This document shows, in pieces, positions 33,319-45,300 of a DNA stretch of 64,000 nucleotides. Under the pieces are notes generated by a model. It worked only from the letters and a program-made list of their open reading frames with translations. It was not told where the DNA came from and did not search any database. The stretch lies in assembly GCA_022385755.1 (NCBI GenBank), contig MU278376.1:51709-115708 (forward strand), written 5' to 3'. The position numbers and the translations under genes were made by a program. Origin of the DNA: Trametopsis cervina (taxonomy: Eukaryota; Basidiomycota; Agaricomycetes; Polyporales; Irpicaceae). Positions within the stretch are counted from its first letter, which is position 1, and every line of letters starts with the position of its first letter.

Positions 33319-34472
33319 TTAGAGGAGGAGGCCGGCGATGGCGAGAGGGAGCGCGAGGACGGCACCGAGGAGGACGGCAGGACGGCCGGCGGGGCTGGTG
33401 GACGATGTGTCCGAGGGGCCTGTCGACGAGCTGCCTCCGCCTGACGAACCTGTCTGTTCGGGCGAGAACGAGGATGACGAGGATGACGCGGCCGTGCCGT
33501 TCAGTCGCTCAGCGTTGCGCTGTATCAACGAAAAAAAAAGGAAACCGTACGGGTCAGCCCGAACGCGCGAAGATGTAAATGGGAGCACGTACGACAAAGC
33601 CGTCGAGCGTCTCAGTGCTCGTTTGGTTAATGTTGATACCGCCGACACCGCCGTCTCCGCACGAGTCGTTGTCGTAAAACCAGAAGGTAGTCGTGTTGTC
33701 TGTGATGGGCACCTCGAGTGTTGTGACTGTCGTGCCGTTATTCGCGGGACGCTCGCCCGAGTTGAAGCCGTTCACGGACGAGTTGTGGAAGCTGAGCGGG
33801 ATGCAAGGCGCAGCAAAGTCGGCCTGTGTCGCGGTGTGCGTGCCGTTTTCGACTGTAGGCAGGCAAATCAGGTCAGCCGTGTGTATGTATGCACGAGAGA
33901 ACGGAAAGTAGGTTCGTAGCAGCGCGAGATGGACGCTCGGGGATGAGAATAAAGGCGTCTAACGCGAATGCGCGACGGAAAGCGTGCGACGCGTCGAGCG
34001 CGAGATGGACGGGTACGGCGGGGTGCGCAGACTGCTACAGGGCGGACATGGTCCTGAGAGGTAATAAGAAGCACGACGGGCGATCCGTCGCGTGCCAGCA
34101 GCGCGCAGGCACCGGAGATAAGGACGCGGCGTGGAGTGGGGCCGGTTGCGAAGGGCTGCCGTAACATGGGCAACACGGACGAGGACAAGGGGAGGCTGCA
34201 TATAACAACAAAAAGGGAGGAAGGGGAGAAGGAGAGCAAGTACTCACAGGTGAAGACGACGACGTCGCCGGCGGTAGCTGTGACCTGCTGGGGCTGGAAG
34301 ATCAGGCTGGGGTCGTCTGTCGTGTTCGCGCCGACTTTGACGATGACACGCTTGGCCGAGACCAGGGAGGCGCAGGCGGCGAGCTATATGCGCGGAAAAG
34401 AGAGTGAGATCACAAGCAAAGTCTCTGAAGAGGGTGACTTACAGATGCTACGAGGGCGGAGACTGCGTGCAT
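33319..34472 (-). CDS. Secreted GPI-anchored cupredoxin-like (serine-rich) protein
   Basis: Exon 1 starts MHAVSALVAS and, after a GTAAGT intron, continues LAACASLVSAKRVIVKVG, a signal peptide followed by the first cupredoxin strand. PSLIFQPQQVTATAGDVVVF precedes a second intron. Next is NGTHTATQADFAAPCIPLSF, containing the His and Cys positions of this blue-copper-like fold, then TFWFYDNDSCGDGGVGGINI. The tail is Ser/Gly-rich (FSPEQTGSSGGGSSSTG) and ends in a hydrophobic segment (LLGAVLALPLAIAGLLL), a typical GPI-attachment signal. Such extracellular serine-rich proteins are abundant on basidiomycete cell walls; their copper-binding role is usually unproven. A TAAATA element (RC of 34595-34600) lies about 125 bp upstream. 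Confidence 0.85.
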
Positions 34473-37108
34473 GATAACGCGGATGCGGTGGGCCAAGAAG
34501 GGGAGAGGCGGGACTGTCGGGGACGAGGTGAACGACGAGGGCGGTGGTCGTTGAGGACAAGAAGAGCAGGGGACACAGCGGTGGGATGGCGAGGTATTTA
34601 AGAGCGGGTGTGCGAATGAGCGGGATGTTGGGAAGCAGAACTCGCCACGCGGGTTGAGCGGGGATTGCCCTGATTCCTCGAGCAGCGATTGGCTGGGAAG
34701 TGGGCTGGAGGCATAAATTTTTGGAGATAAGGGACAATGCGTCCTACGCCATGCTTGACGTCATTGATAGACGTATTATTGCTCGTATGTTCTGTGTCTG
34801 TTGAGCACGGCGAGTGAGACGGAAAATACGACGAGGAGACTGAGCATCCTGAGTGCGACGACACACGAGGCAGCGGTGGCAGCGAGATTTGGCGTGGGCG
34901 AGTTATTTGCTTTTTGGTGGAGGACGCGCTCGGGAGAACGTAGCCACATTTAACAGGCGCCCGGTGGAGTAGCAAGCAGATCGGGGTGGCGATCTCGATC
35001 ACTGGATCGCAGACTGTCCCGACTGCCATTTTGGGACGCTCACTTCGCGTCAATGTTGTGACGACATACCTGCATTGTTGCTCTGCTCTGCAATGTCACA
35101 CTCAGCTCACCCTCGTCGCAGCCTATGCTCATACTCTCTGGCCACCGAGTCTCAGCGCAAGTGCAGCTCGGCTCGAGGCATTGTTCGCTTAGAAGTGTCT
35201 GTTCGTAACTGAGCCCGGTCGCTTCCGTGTCAGACGACTGTCCAAGCCCTTGTTGTTCCATCACCGTTCGCAGATAACAGCTTCGTAGAATGCACCCGGA
35301 GCTTGCAACGTTGCAGAGACATGGACGGACAATGTCGTACAACAACTGTACAGTAGCTTTATGTAACAGAACACGTTTACGAGAACTCTTACTTACAACT
35401 TCCAAGTCATGCCCCATCATTCGAGGATGTTGCTCACACGACATAGCATACCCGCGGGTGAGTGACATGCATATCATGGTATTTGTGGCAGAATATTTCT
35501 ATGCAAGGCAGGTGCAAGGCTTGTCTTGCAAAGCACACAAGACAGGTGAGACTGAGATGCAGTTGTTATCTATGGTGGTAATTTATGGCGGTAATAGTGT
35601 CTCATACTTCAAAAAATTCCCAACTTGCAAGGGCGCACCTTGTTTTGACGCATGGTAAGCAAATCCTGAGCAAAATTGTCCCATAAACCTCACAGCTCGA
35701 CAATCCAGTTAGGGAAGCTGACACAAGTTGACAATGAAACGTAGAATCGACGCAACCTCCAAGCACATACGCAACGCGACTCTCTCTCAGCAAAACGCGC
35801 ACAATCAAGGTCAAACTTGCGCATGCCGGTATGTGGCAGGTGTCTGATTGTACATCTCAACTGACAGACCGTCTATAGGAAGAAAACGACACAGCTTAAT
35901 TTTCGGCACAACCACAACACGTATGAGTTCAATGCATATATTCACAGGATTGTCTCCGCTACACATCTTCCCACTTTGTTGCCTCTTGCCCTCTGAAGGG
36001 TAGAGACTGGTTATCAGAAATTATAAGGCAAGTCATCAGGAAACAGGATCTCGTCTACAGGCGCTGTCTAGCGTTGTGCGGCTGCTGGCAGCTTGTGTAG
36101 CATCACTCCTATTTCCTGATAGATTAATACAGGGTAAGTCTCGGTACTGATCCCCTGTACCGTACCGCAGACAACATTCATGCACTTGGTAAGCTACCTG
36201 GATACGCTTATGCCACCCGCCCATTCATGCTGGGGTCGTCCGCCCTACTCCATGCACAATAACCCGCCTCCTTCCCTTCTCGGCCATCCGTCGGCGTCGC
36301 CGTCCGACACTGGTATGATACAGCGGGCCCAGCGGGCCCTGTGACAACACATGATGCTACCAGGTGTTCGTCCGGTGGAACGTGCGCAGTTTCTTTCAAC
36401 TCAGTAACGTATGAGTCTTCTTGGCAATAGGCTGTGTTGTTTTGGTAGAATGCATATTACACATGCAGCATTATTCAATAGACAGTGTTACGCCTTCTCA
36501 GACAGTACTAAAGGGCAAGTTGCGAAAACTCTCAACCCCACAAAACGCGCACATTGAATGTCACTCATGTATTTTGCAGCAACTTCGAAAATGACACAGC
36601 CTTTCCGTCCTCGCAGGATTGTGTCACCCAGGTTGGAGAGATAATATGCGAGCACCAACTGGGGTTGCTAGCGGGATGCCCATTTCCTCAGAAATCAATT
36701 CTCTGTTATTTGAATTTCAGAACATAGCGGTACGTATATCCGCAATACTACAAGCTGAAGATACTGAAAACCTCATTCGGTATGCTTATTCTTGAACCTG
36801 AAGGGGCTTGTCAGTTAGCTGTCATAGTCGAATTGCAAATCCCTCCCCTGGATCCGTTGCAGTTCGGTGCGAACGTGATATCCCTGTCCGCTATGGCTCC
36901 CAATGGCGGCAGTAGTGTCACTTGATTCAGTAAACCATAGTTATCAGCTACGCGAAATGTCCATTCGCGCACACCATACCACAAAAGTACAGAGCCGGCT
37001 CAGTATATTCACATTGATGTTACAGTACACCTCTCCGACATTACATCGCACCATATTACAAGACTCCTACACATACCCTTCACCTCCAACACATCACACC
37101 GCAACACA
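34473..37108. other. 2.6-kb gene-poor stretch
   Basis: No gene is supported on either strand. Open stretches are short, lack domains, and composition is more AT-rich than in the flanking genes. It includes the promoter of the cupredoxin-like gene at the left and the 3' flank of the GPCR gene at the right. Two short similar motifs (CAAAACGCGCACA at about 35791 and 36541) are the only internal similarity noticed. Confidence 0.4.
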
Positions 37109-39047
37109 TCATATCTGCCTTCGGAACAGCGCACTCTCCACCTCTCTCATCCTCTCCATCTCCCTCTCCGTCTCCTCGCCCGGGTGATGCTGGTTGTGGT
37201 GCATAACATCGCGGAACGGCCGCTCGCGCTCGTCATGCCCGTTTTCTCCGCCATCCCCGCTGGCCGACTGCGCCAGCGTGAGACTCGCGGCGCTCTTTGT
37301 GCCGTCCCCGCGTGTGTACTCGGACGGTGTCTTGATCGTGTCGAGCTCGAACGAGACGAACACGGGCGTCGCGCGCGATCCGAGCATGCCCCTCGCCTCC
37401 TTGTGTGAGGAGCGCGGGAACGGCCGGCCGAGGATGTGTGAGATGAACGCTTTGGCGGCGCGTAGGAGGGCCTGTATGTGTGTTAGCGGGGGGCGGGAGG
37501 GTGAGGGCGGAAAGAAAGTGGGGATGGGGACGTACGGGATCGGTGACGGCCAGCAGCGCATATACGACTGCGCGCCCGCCGTACAGGAAGTCGCCTGTGG
37601 ACGACAAGATCAGGTCAGTTGTGCACAGAGCGCGAGAATGGGAGGTGCAGTACTCACTGAGAAGGAGTATATTGTAGTCCTTCACGTCAAAACTCGTCAG
37701 CACGAAAAAGACGGAAGAGGGGGGGAGAGAGGGAGATGGGACAATACGCACCGTGCGGGTATGCACGCCGTCTGTGACAGTCGCGTGTATGACGCACATG
37801 ATGCTCGTCAGGTTGATGACGCAGCTCGTGAGCGGGTACATCGCTAGTAACGATACACGGCGTTAGTAGAGCGTCGGAGCGACAGAGGGAGGGAGGGGAG
37901 ATGCGCACCGATGCGGAGTATGATCGTTCTGTATGCGTTCGCGTGGTCCACCGGCCGCATAACGGACCCACTCGTGGTCGAGCGCGCGGCGGAGGTCAGG
38001 GAGGATACGCCTAGCTTGCGGCGATGCGCCTGTAGAGCGTGGTCAGCGTGGCTGCGCGGCAAGGAGGAAGAGGAAGGGGGGCGCACCTGGTGCCGCAGCA
38101 TGTAGGCTATCACAGTCACGGATGAAACGACCTCACCAATGACGGTGATGCCCGTCCACACGAGCTGCGTCCCAATCTGTTGCGGGCGGTCAGTCACCCA
38201 TCGTTCGTTCATGGCGCGCACACAGAGAACACACGAACCTGCCACGCGAGCCGTTCGCGCTGGTTGTCGTTGGTGTACCAGCAGTCCTGCACGAGCGGGT
38301 CCCATCTGTCGTGGCCATGTGTCAGTGTGATGGAGGAGAAAAGGAGAAACGGTGCGTGCCCGTATTGTTTTGCGGCGTATGGCGGGACGGTGATCGCGAG
38401 CGCGAACGCGCCGGCGCCCCAGAGGTAGTACCGCTCCATCCGTTGGCCGTTGATGTGGTGCACCACGACGAGTCTGGGCATGTGGGTGTGCTGTGAGCAC
38501 GAAGACGAAGACACAGTCGCGATGCGGGACGTACTGTAGGTTTAGAGCGATGGCGAAGAGGAGGAGACAGGACCACTCGAGCGTTAGCTGCACAGAGCGA
38601 GAGATCAGGCGCTGTCCTGGGGAGGCAAGGGAAAGGCAGCTGTCGCGCACCTGAAGCACAAAAATGGAAAAGCCGCAGAGGAAGCCAGGGCCGGTCAGTG
38701 ACCCGCCTACGGCGCTGAAGATACCGAAGAACATGCTACAGCGATGGTAGTCAGCGTGCGGGGTCGTCACCAGGCTATGAACACGCACTTGGCGACGAGG
38801 GCCCATTTGAGGAGCCGGAAGCTGACGCGGTCAAGGTGGACACGGGAGGACCTGTGGAAACCCAGTCCGAATATCACGATGAGCACGAGAAAACACAGCA
38901 CAGCGCCCACAGCGGAGGTCACCGCCCAAAGCTGGTTGCTGCATCGCGCACAGGGGAGAGGTCAGCGAATAGAGACGGAGAGAGAAGCAAAGGGGTGTGC
39001 ACTGACGAGACGGTGACCATATGGTCGGTGAACACAAACCCGCTCAT
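37109..39047 (-). CDS. Seven-transmembrane G-protein-coupled receptor (cAMP-receptor/Git3-like)
   Basis: The start at 39047 gives MSGFVFTDHMVTV; a GTCAGT intron leads to SNQLWAVTSAVGAVLCFLVL (TM1). Following exons give MFFGIFSAVGGSLTGPGFLC (TM2) and LTLEWSCLLLFAIALNLQ (TM3). GQRMERYYLWGAGAFALAIT (TM4) is next, then WDPLVQDCWYTNDNQRERLA (extracellular loop with Cys) and QLVWTGITVIGEVVSSVTVI (TM5). RPVDHANAYRTIILRI and PLTSCVINLTSIMCVIHATV form TM6, followed by GDFLYGGRAVVYALLAVTDP (TM7). A polar cytoplasmic tail of about 130 residues ends ESALFRRQI. Exons are small, with about ten introns. The family couples to G-alpha subunits in nutrient or cAMP signalling in fungi; the ligand is unknown. 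The cDNA should be checked at exon edges, since several are inferred. Confidence 0.82.
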
Positions 39048-40460
39048 GGCAGCACGCTCTGCGACCTGCTACTGTAGAGTCGATATCGATCTGGACCGGT
39101 GGGTGTCGCGCGCAGGGCAGCGTACTCTTATACGCGCAGCAGCGCGAGAGGCTGACTCTTTTGTATGCGGCTGACGGTAGAGGCAGAATGAGGCGGTGGC
39201 GCGATGATGTGGAAGCGCAAATCTGGGGGACATGATGCCGGAGCCAGGATTCGCCTGCAGTGATATTTTTGAGAGTTTCGCGAAGCTGTGTTTGTGCGAT
39301 GCGACTTTGGTGGGGAGAAGCAGAGGACGTACGAAAGGGGCAATGAATACACACACTGAAGCTCCACTGCTAGACGAGCGCTGACCGAGTGTGTTCGGAG
39401 CGCGGGCGCACTGAATGTATGCACGTTGAGGAGAATGGAGATACGGTACTTGCTTAGCAGCGTTTTCCATCTACCGGAGGCGGGTGTCTGGCCTCCGAGG
39501 ACATGAAAAATGCCTGGCAGAGTTCCCAAGCTTCCATGAGCGGAAGGATACGGTCACCGTCGAGGCGGAAGGCGGGATGCACGTCTCTCTAGCAGTATAT
39601 TGGAGTTGTACGATGAGCGCGGATCCAGACGCCTTGCAACTCAATCGATCCACATGCCGTGCGAGATGGCAAGGAGGGGATTCCTGCATGAGCGGTGGGA
39701 GAAGATGATTGAGAACGAGAGATACACCGCCAAGGTGATAGACGATCTTTGCGCGAACAGTTGATATAGTGGTGTAGGGCGGATAGAGTTCCTCACAAGG
39801 TCCAGCGATGCATCCATTGTTATGAAAACTTTTGACTGGGAAACCAAATGCAAGTCCTGCTAGGTCATTGGGCTATCTGTGACGAAAGGCGTGAGATGTG
39901 TGTGAGACCAAGAACGGTGGGCAAGCGGCATATACAGTAGTCACCTGTGAAACCATGCGAGTCTGGGTCTGTGAAAGTCAAGCAACGTGCCGTTGCAGTA
40001 CTAAGTTCTGCAGTAGAGTCATGTATCAGGCGGCACGGACGAACACTCTTCTAGCGCAGATGGTGGTGATTGATCATAGAAGATACCTGAATGCACGATA
40101 CCATAGTACCGTCATGCAGCATGATGGCAAGATGACTGCTTCAACTCTGGAGAAACAGGGAGCGGTGTTAATTCATTGTCTGATACTATGGAGGAAGGCT
40201 TGCCCGCTATGCTATGTGCGTGAGATTAGAGGCGAGTAAGGCTGGGTCACCATGGCCTCCCGTTGAACGTGAATCCCTAGAGCATGCAGAGCGTCGTTAT
40301 TATATGCGTGTTCGTCGTAGATGTACTTGTAGTGAGGCCCGAGGCCCTACCGCTTCCCCTTGCTTGTGAAAGTCGTACGGTAAGGTTAGGGTAGCTGCCA
40401 AAGCGTGACAACTTGCCGTAATTCTCATTTAGTAACGCTTCCCACTGCAACGACCTACCC
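39048..40460. other. 1.4-kb divergent intergenic region
   Basis: It separates the GPCR and GCP2 genes, which are divergent. A 113-codon plus-strand open frame (39898-40239) has no recognisable domain and is probably chance. Confidence 0.4.
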
Positions 40461-43400
40461 ATGGATCGCCCATATACACCGGCCGCTAGCAGCAGGCGGA
40501 AGAAGAACTTGGGGCTTTCAACGCGTGAATATGCCAAGGTCAGCATTCCGCGTTCTAAATCGCGGCTCACAAGGTCATGCTTCCCGCCATAGGTCACTGG
40601 CACGATCGCGTCTGTCCGAAAAGGCAGGCAATATGAGCCGGAGATTGACGAAGAGATGGTACGCGAGGCTGCAGCTGCGAGAGTGAGCAAGGGTAAAGGT
40701 GCGTGTCCGAATCGTTTTGGACGCGTCTGTGCGGCTGATACTTCTCAATCGCGTCTACAAGGGAGAGAAAGAGATGAGCCTTCATTTATCGCAGAGGCAT
40801 CCTTTGTGAAGGCCCCACTCAATTCGCGCATTGGTGCAAGTAACCCAGCAGCCAATGGGAAGGGCAAAGCTAAGCAAGAGAGCCTGGACCGCGTGTCTGT
40901 AGAGATCCAGGAGGCGTTGATATTGGAGGACCTACTATTCGTTCTCATGGTGCGAAGTGCTATCAGAGATGTCTTCAAGCCGCTGACAGGATCCGTTAAC
41001 AGGGGATAGAAGGAACGTATATCACTTACCCGATGGATTACTCTCCTGAAGACGAGGATCCTCTTCAAGGCGTTCACTTCGTAGTGTCTGCATCTCTGGG
41101 TAGGCTCGACTACAATTCGCTGCGCTCTCTTAATCTAACACCTCACACTTATCACAGACCCCTCTCTGCGTGACTTAGTGGAGCGTATCCTCCCCCTTGC
41201 GACTTATTACACCGGCATCACGTCCTTTATCGAAGCTCGCAGCCACCTTGACTTTGGTCTTGTGAACCATGCACTGTGCGCCGCTATGCGCGAGATGCTC
41301 AAGGTAGACACGCAAACAAGTGGACACGAAAAACATTAACGCACGTTTCGCATTCAGGATTACCAAACTCTACTCGCTCAACTCGAATACGCGTTCAATA
41401 CATCCCCACAGTTCACTTTGCAGAAACTTTGGTTCTACGTTCACCCCACGCTCCATACGCTATCCCTCCTCTACCTGATCACTTCTGAGCTGGCTACAGC
41501 TGATGATCCAGGAGGCTCAGAATCAGAATCAGAGTCTGCGAGTTCGAGCGATGCTGAAGAAAACGCCCGGAACGAGGCGCTTGGTCTCGGAGGGGCGAAG
41601 TTCAAGGCGGTACTCAAGGAGTATAAGTCGGGACAGATAGACGAGTCCAGTAACATCGCCGTCAAAGGTGGAGAGGTCCTTGCGATCCTCCACGAGCGAA
41701 TGCAGAACATGTCAGGCGATCCAGCAGCAAAGGCGTTGTACAGTGCGCTCATGCAAGCTGCCGGTAAACCATACGTTGACGTGGTTCAGGTGTGGATACG
41801 GACGGGGAAGCTAGTCGATCCGCACGAAGAGCTGTGTGTCAAGGAGAGCAAGTTCATTGATCGGGGAACACTCGAAGTTGACTACACGGATGAGTACTGG
41901 GAACGGCGATACACAGTAGGAGCTCACTATCATCCGTGTGTCACTGCATTAAGCTCGCCGCGTTGTAGTTACGAGATGGGTCGACGGTGGGAGGATCTTC
42001 TAAGCATCATCAAGCCGGCATCCCACTTCCTCGGACGCCTGGTGGGCGCATGCCTGGCGGTGCATGTGTGCCTCCTATGCTAGAGAGATGGAAACACAAG
42101 ATGCTCTTAGCAGGGAAGTATCTCAATGTGATTAGAGAATGTGGCATTGAGATCCGTCAAGAAAACTCCCAGCCACACGATCAAAGTCTTTCCATGGAGG
42201 ACGAAAAGTGAGTTCCGTCTTGTACGTGGTGCAGCCCCCAGTCTGACTTCGTCTAGGTTCTACAAAATGATTGACGATGCATACACCCACGCTAATCGAA
42301 CTCTTTTGCGTCTCCTCCTTCGCGACCAGCAACTGATACCGCGGTTGCGATCTCTCAAGAGATACTTCTTCCTTTCACAGTCATCGTTCTTGACCCATTT
42401 CCTTGATTTATCACACTCCGAGCTTCGGAAATCACCCAGATCTGCGTCACTTGTCAAGCTGCAGAGTTTGTTGGACCTCGCACTTAATACTGATGCTGTT
42501 GGTGAAGACGCGATGTTCAGGGAGGACGTGAAAGTGACGATGGCAACCAGTGGGTTATACGACTGGTTACTGAAGGTGGTTAGGGTAACCGGAGATCTCG
42601 ACATGAAGGATTTAGACAACGCACAAAGTACACAGGAGGAGCCCAAGAAGGATAAGGACGACAAGAAACAGATGCTCGGTATGTTTAGATGCCAAATCGC
42701 AGCCTCAATTCCTCATTCACTTTGATTTGTTTGATAGCTATTGATGTCTTGACGCTCGACTACAATGTCAAATTCCCCCTGTCTCTGGTCATATCTCGGA
42801 AGACTATCCTGCGCTACCAGCTCATTTTCAGGTTCCTTCTGCATTTGAAACATGTGGAACAGTCCCTGTTGGTTATGTGGATTGAGCACAAGACCATACC
42901 GTGGCGGCGCAACACAAGGCCTAGGTCTGCCAGCACTTCCCGGCCAGGGTCAAGGGCCAGTACACCACACCCGGGCCCAAAAGATTGGCACTCGAACTTT
43001 GACAACTGGAGGAAATGTGTATTCCTCCTCCGAGCCCGCATGTTGGCCTTTGTGCAGCAGATTCTTGCGTTTACCACATTCGAGGTCCTGGAGCCCAATT
43101 GGCGCAAGCTGGAGAGTAAGCTGGAAGGTAGTAAAATCGAGACAGTCGATCAGCTTTTGCGAGACCATGTCGATTTCTTAGACACATGCTTGAAGGAATG
43201 TATGTTGACCAGTGACAGGCTCCTGAAGGTACGTGCGTTGCACAAGTATCATTGGACCCGTCTAATGCTGCTGATAGATGTGCTCTCGACTACTTTTCGT
43301 ATGCTCGGCGTTCGCTGTTTACACTGCCTCTTTCACCAAACATGCAAACCAAGCTCTTGCTGCCTCTGAAACACCTGAAGCCGATCAGGCGATGGCGAAG

Positions 43401-43662
43401 GGGTGGGATATATTGGTGAAATTCGAGAAGAACTTTAACCACTGGTAAGTTTATTTTCGCGAGATGACGTGCGTAGATCAAAACTCTAACCCGCTTTCCT
43501 CATCGCCAGGTTTAAGGCATGTCCTTCTCACACTATTAACGCATGGTATAATCTAATACTTCATAGGTCATGCTTGACTGCGTACAATATTATGCATCAA
43601 GCGAGATTGTCGCTCTTCTTCCACTTGTTGTGAGGCTCAAGAGCATAAATGCGCAAGGCTAG
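40461..43662 (+). CDS. SPC97: Gamma-tubulin complex component 2 (GCP2/Spc97)
   Basis: The proposed start MDRPYTPAASSRRKNLGLST is followed by several small exons, then VSVEIQEALILEDLLFVLMG. Next come YITYPMDY, DPSLRDLVERILPLATYY and SHLDFGLVNHALCAAMREML, which belong to the GCP N-domain. YVDVVQVWIRTGKLVDPHEE and ESKFIDRGTLEVDYTDEYWE follow; then an intron leads to RYTLRDGSTV, GIPLPRTPGGRMPGGACVPP and KHKMLLAGKYLNVIRECG, all diagnostic of GCP2. The C-domain has LDYNVKFPLSLVISRKTILR, YQLIFRFLLHLKHVEQSLLV, HVDFLDTCLKECMLTSDRLL and FEKNFNHWFK. It ends LKSINAQG and TAG (43660-43662). It forms the gamma-tubulin small complex with GCP3 and nucleates microtubules at spindle pole bodies. Family length is normal (roughly 850-900 aa). 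The first two exons are the least certain. Confidence 0.92.
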
Positions 43663-44007
43663 AAGTATTCTCTACTGCGGTGGTACGCAGACTTTGTATT
43701 TATCATATCGGGCTTCTATGTAGTATCAAATCTTCTTGGACATACCGTATACGTTGTAGATACTGGTTTGTTAACACTCGTCGACCAAGAGCAGTCTGAC
43801 TGACTAATTCGGACCTATCCTTCACATGCTTGATTCTTGCGTGCTATATACTACACTTGCCCGATATGGGACACTGTGACAAATGCAAGCGCCCAGCGCT
43901 ACCGTAGAAGTGAACCTGCGGCGGTGCAGTACCCTTGCCACTATCTTGACCAACCCTTCTTTCCCTCCATCCATCCATCCACCAGGTAGTCTGAATACAA
44001 CGCTGCT
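43663..44007. other. Intergenic GCP2 / light chain
   Basis: This 345-bp spacer holds the GCP2 3' flank and the light-chain promoter. A CCATCCATCCATCCACC microrepeat lies just before the light-chain start (about 43968-43984). Confidence 0.45.
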
Positions 44008-44769
44008 ATGGTGTGTGACATAAATAACGCGTAATTGTGGTCTTTTCTCATCAATAGGATACAGAGCGACAACGCAGGTCTGTAGGTCTCATGATCAATA
44101 CTAAATGACAACCATTCAAGCTGCGTGACCGTGCAGAATACAGGGAGGCCTTCGCGCTATTCGACAGGAAGGGTACCGGCGCCGTACCCCGTGAGGTGTT
44201 AGGTGACCTTCTACGTTCTTTGGGTCAGAACCCGACACAAGCAGAGGTGGCGGACATTGTTGCGTCTGCACCGTCGGCAGGTATGTACCCATCCCCACAT
44301 TACATTCGTGGAATTTCTTGTTCATGTTGACAATGTATCCTGCGCCTCTCTGTTTATCACATTCTTGAAACATACCAGTGGACTACAAGACGTTCCTCAC
44401 AATCTTGAACCGACCAGACGGCTTCAAGCCTGCCGGAACTCCTGGTCAGCGACTCGCCGTTCTCACTGATCCGGATACAATGACTAAAACTCAGAACAGA
44501 GGAGTTCATTCGTGGGTTCCAGGTATTTGACAAGGAGGGAAATGGCTTCATCGGCGCAGGGGAGCTTCGATATGTTTTGACGCAGCTTGGAGAGAAGATG
44601 TCAGATGCGGAGGTAGATGAGCTGCTAAAGGGTGTACAGATCGGCGCGTGAGTTTCACCATTCACATATTTCGGTAGGCTGTCATTGCTCATACTTTGTT
44701 TCGGGTCTCCTCCAAAGCGATGGCAATGTCAACTACGAGTCATTCGCGCGCACAATCCTCAGTCAATGA
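44008..44769 (+). CDS. cdc4: Myosin II essential light chain (Cdc4-type EF-hand protein)
   Basis: The clear coding part begins at 44137: [20 protein letters not shown], then [20 protein letters not shown]. The next exons give [60 protein letters not shown] and [16 protein letters not shown], ending TGA (44767-44769). This is close to fission-yeast Cdc4 in order and length (about 143 aa). It has two EF-hand pairs whose loops are largely degenerate ([11 protein letters not shown]), as expected for a light chain that does not need calcium. It binds the first IQ of myosin II in the cytokinetic ring. The 5' end is hard: a 20-nt exon (44058-44077) fits in phase, and ATGGT at 44008-44012 before GTGTGA would complete it. 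That micro-exon is tentative. Confidence 0.9.
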
Positions 44770-45300
44770 AGAAGGACCGCTTTTGAAGTTAAATTCCTTG
44801 TGTTATTTGCTCGTACAATGCATTCTTAGCCGTCTTTAACCTACCGTTGGGCCCGATCGCGTCGATTTAACGTCCCGAGTGTCGAAGATCGCAATAATGT
44901 CGACAGAACATAGTAGTGCATGCACTGGTATTACACACGGCTTCTATGGCTGGAAAGAACAGGGTTGAGATTTATCGTAACCAATTCTCATGAGAGATAT
45001 CCCGCTGGTAATAACCAATCCATGATGGACATATTGAGCACTATGAATAAAGATGGCCGTAGCCTGTACGACTGCCAATGCACTACAATACGGTAGAGAA
45101 CGTGAGAGGGTTAGGTGGTCAAACATCAGACAGCACAGGGGATACAACTGAGCAGACTTCTAGTCGGTGGAACTTATAAGAGCAATAAGAGGTGACATCA
45201 AAACAAGGCGAACTTGCGCACGCAGCGGCGAACTCTATAGAAATCAAAAAAATCTACGCGGACAGCCTAGTGCGCTGCAAGCGTAGGGGATATACGCAGC
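44770..45300. other. Convergent intergenic region
   Basis: It holds the 3' flanks of the light chain (plus) and the GH128 gene (minus). No other feature is supported. Confidence 0.45.

Noticed and set aside
35791..36553. Two CAAAACGCGCACA motifs as a repeat element
   Set aside because: Similarity does not extend beyond about 13 bases on either side.
37109..39047. Considered a Ste3-type pheromone receptor
   Set aside because: The loops and TM order fit cAMP-receptor/Git3-like receptors, and no mating-type genes flank it.
39898..40239. 113-codon plus-strand frame
   Set aside because: There is no domain, Kozak context or splice structure; it is consistent with chance.
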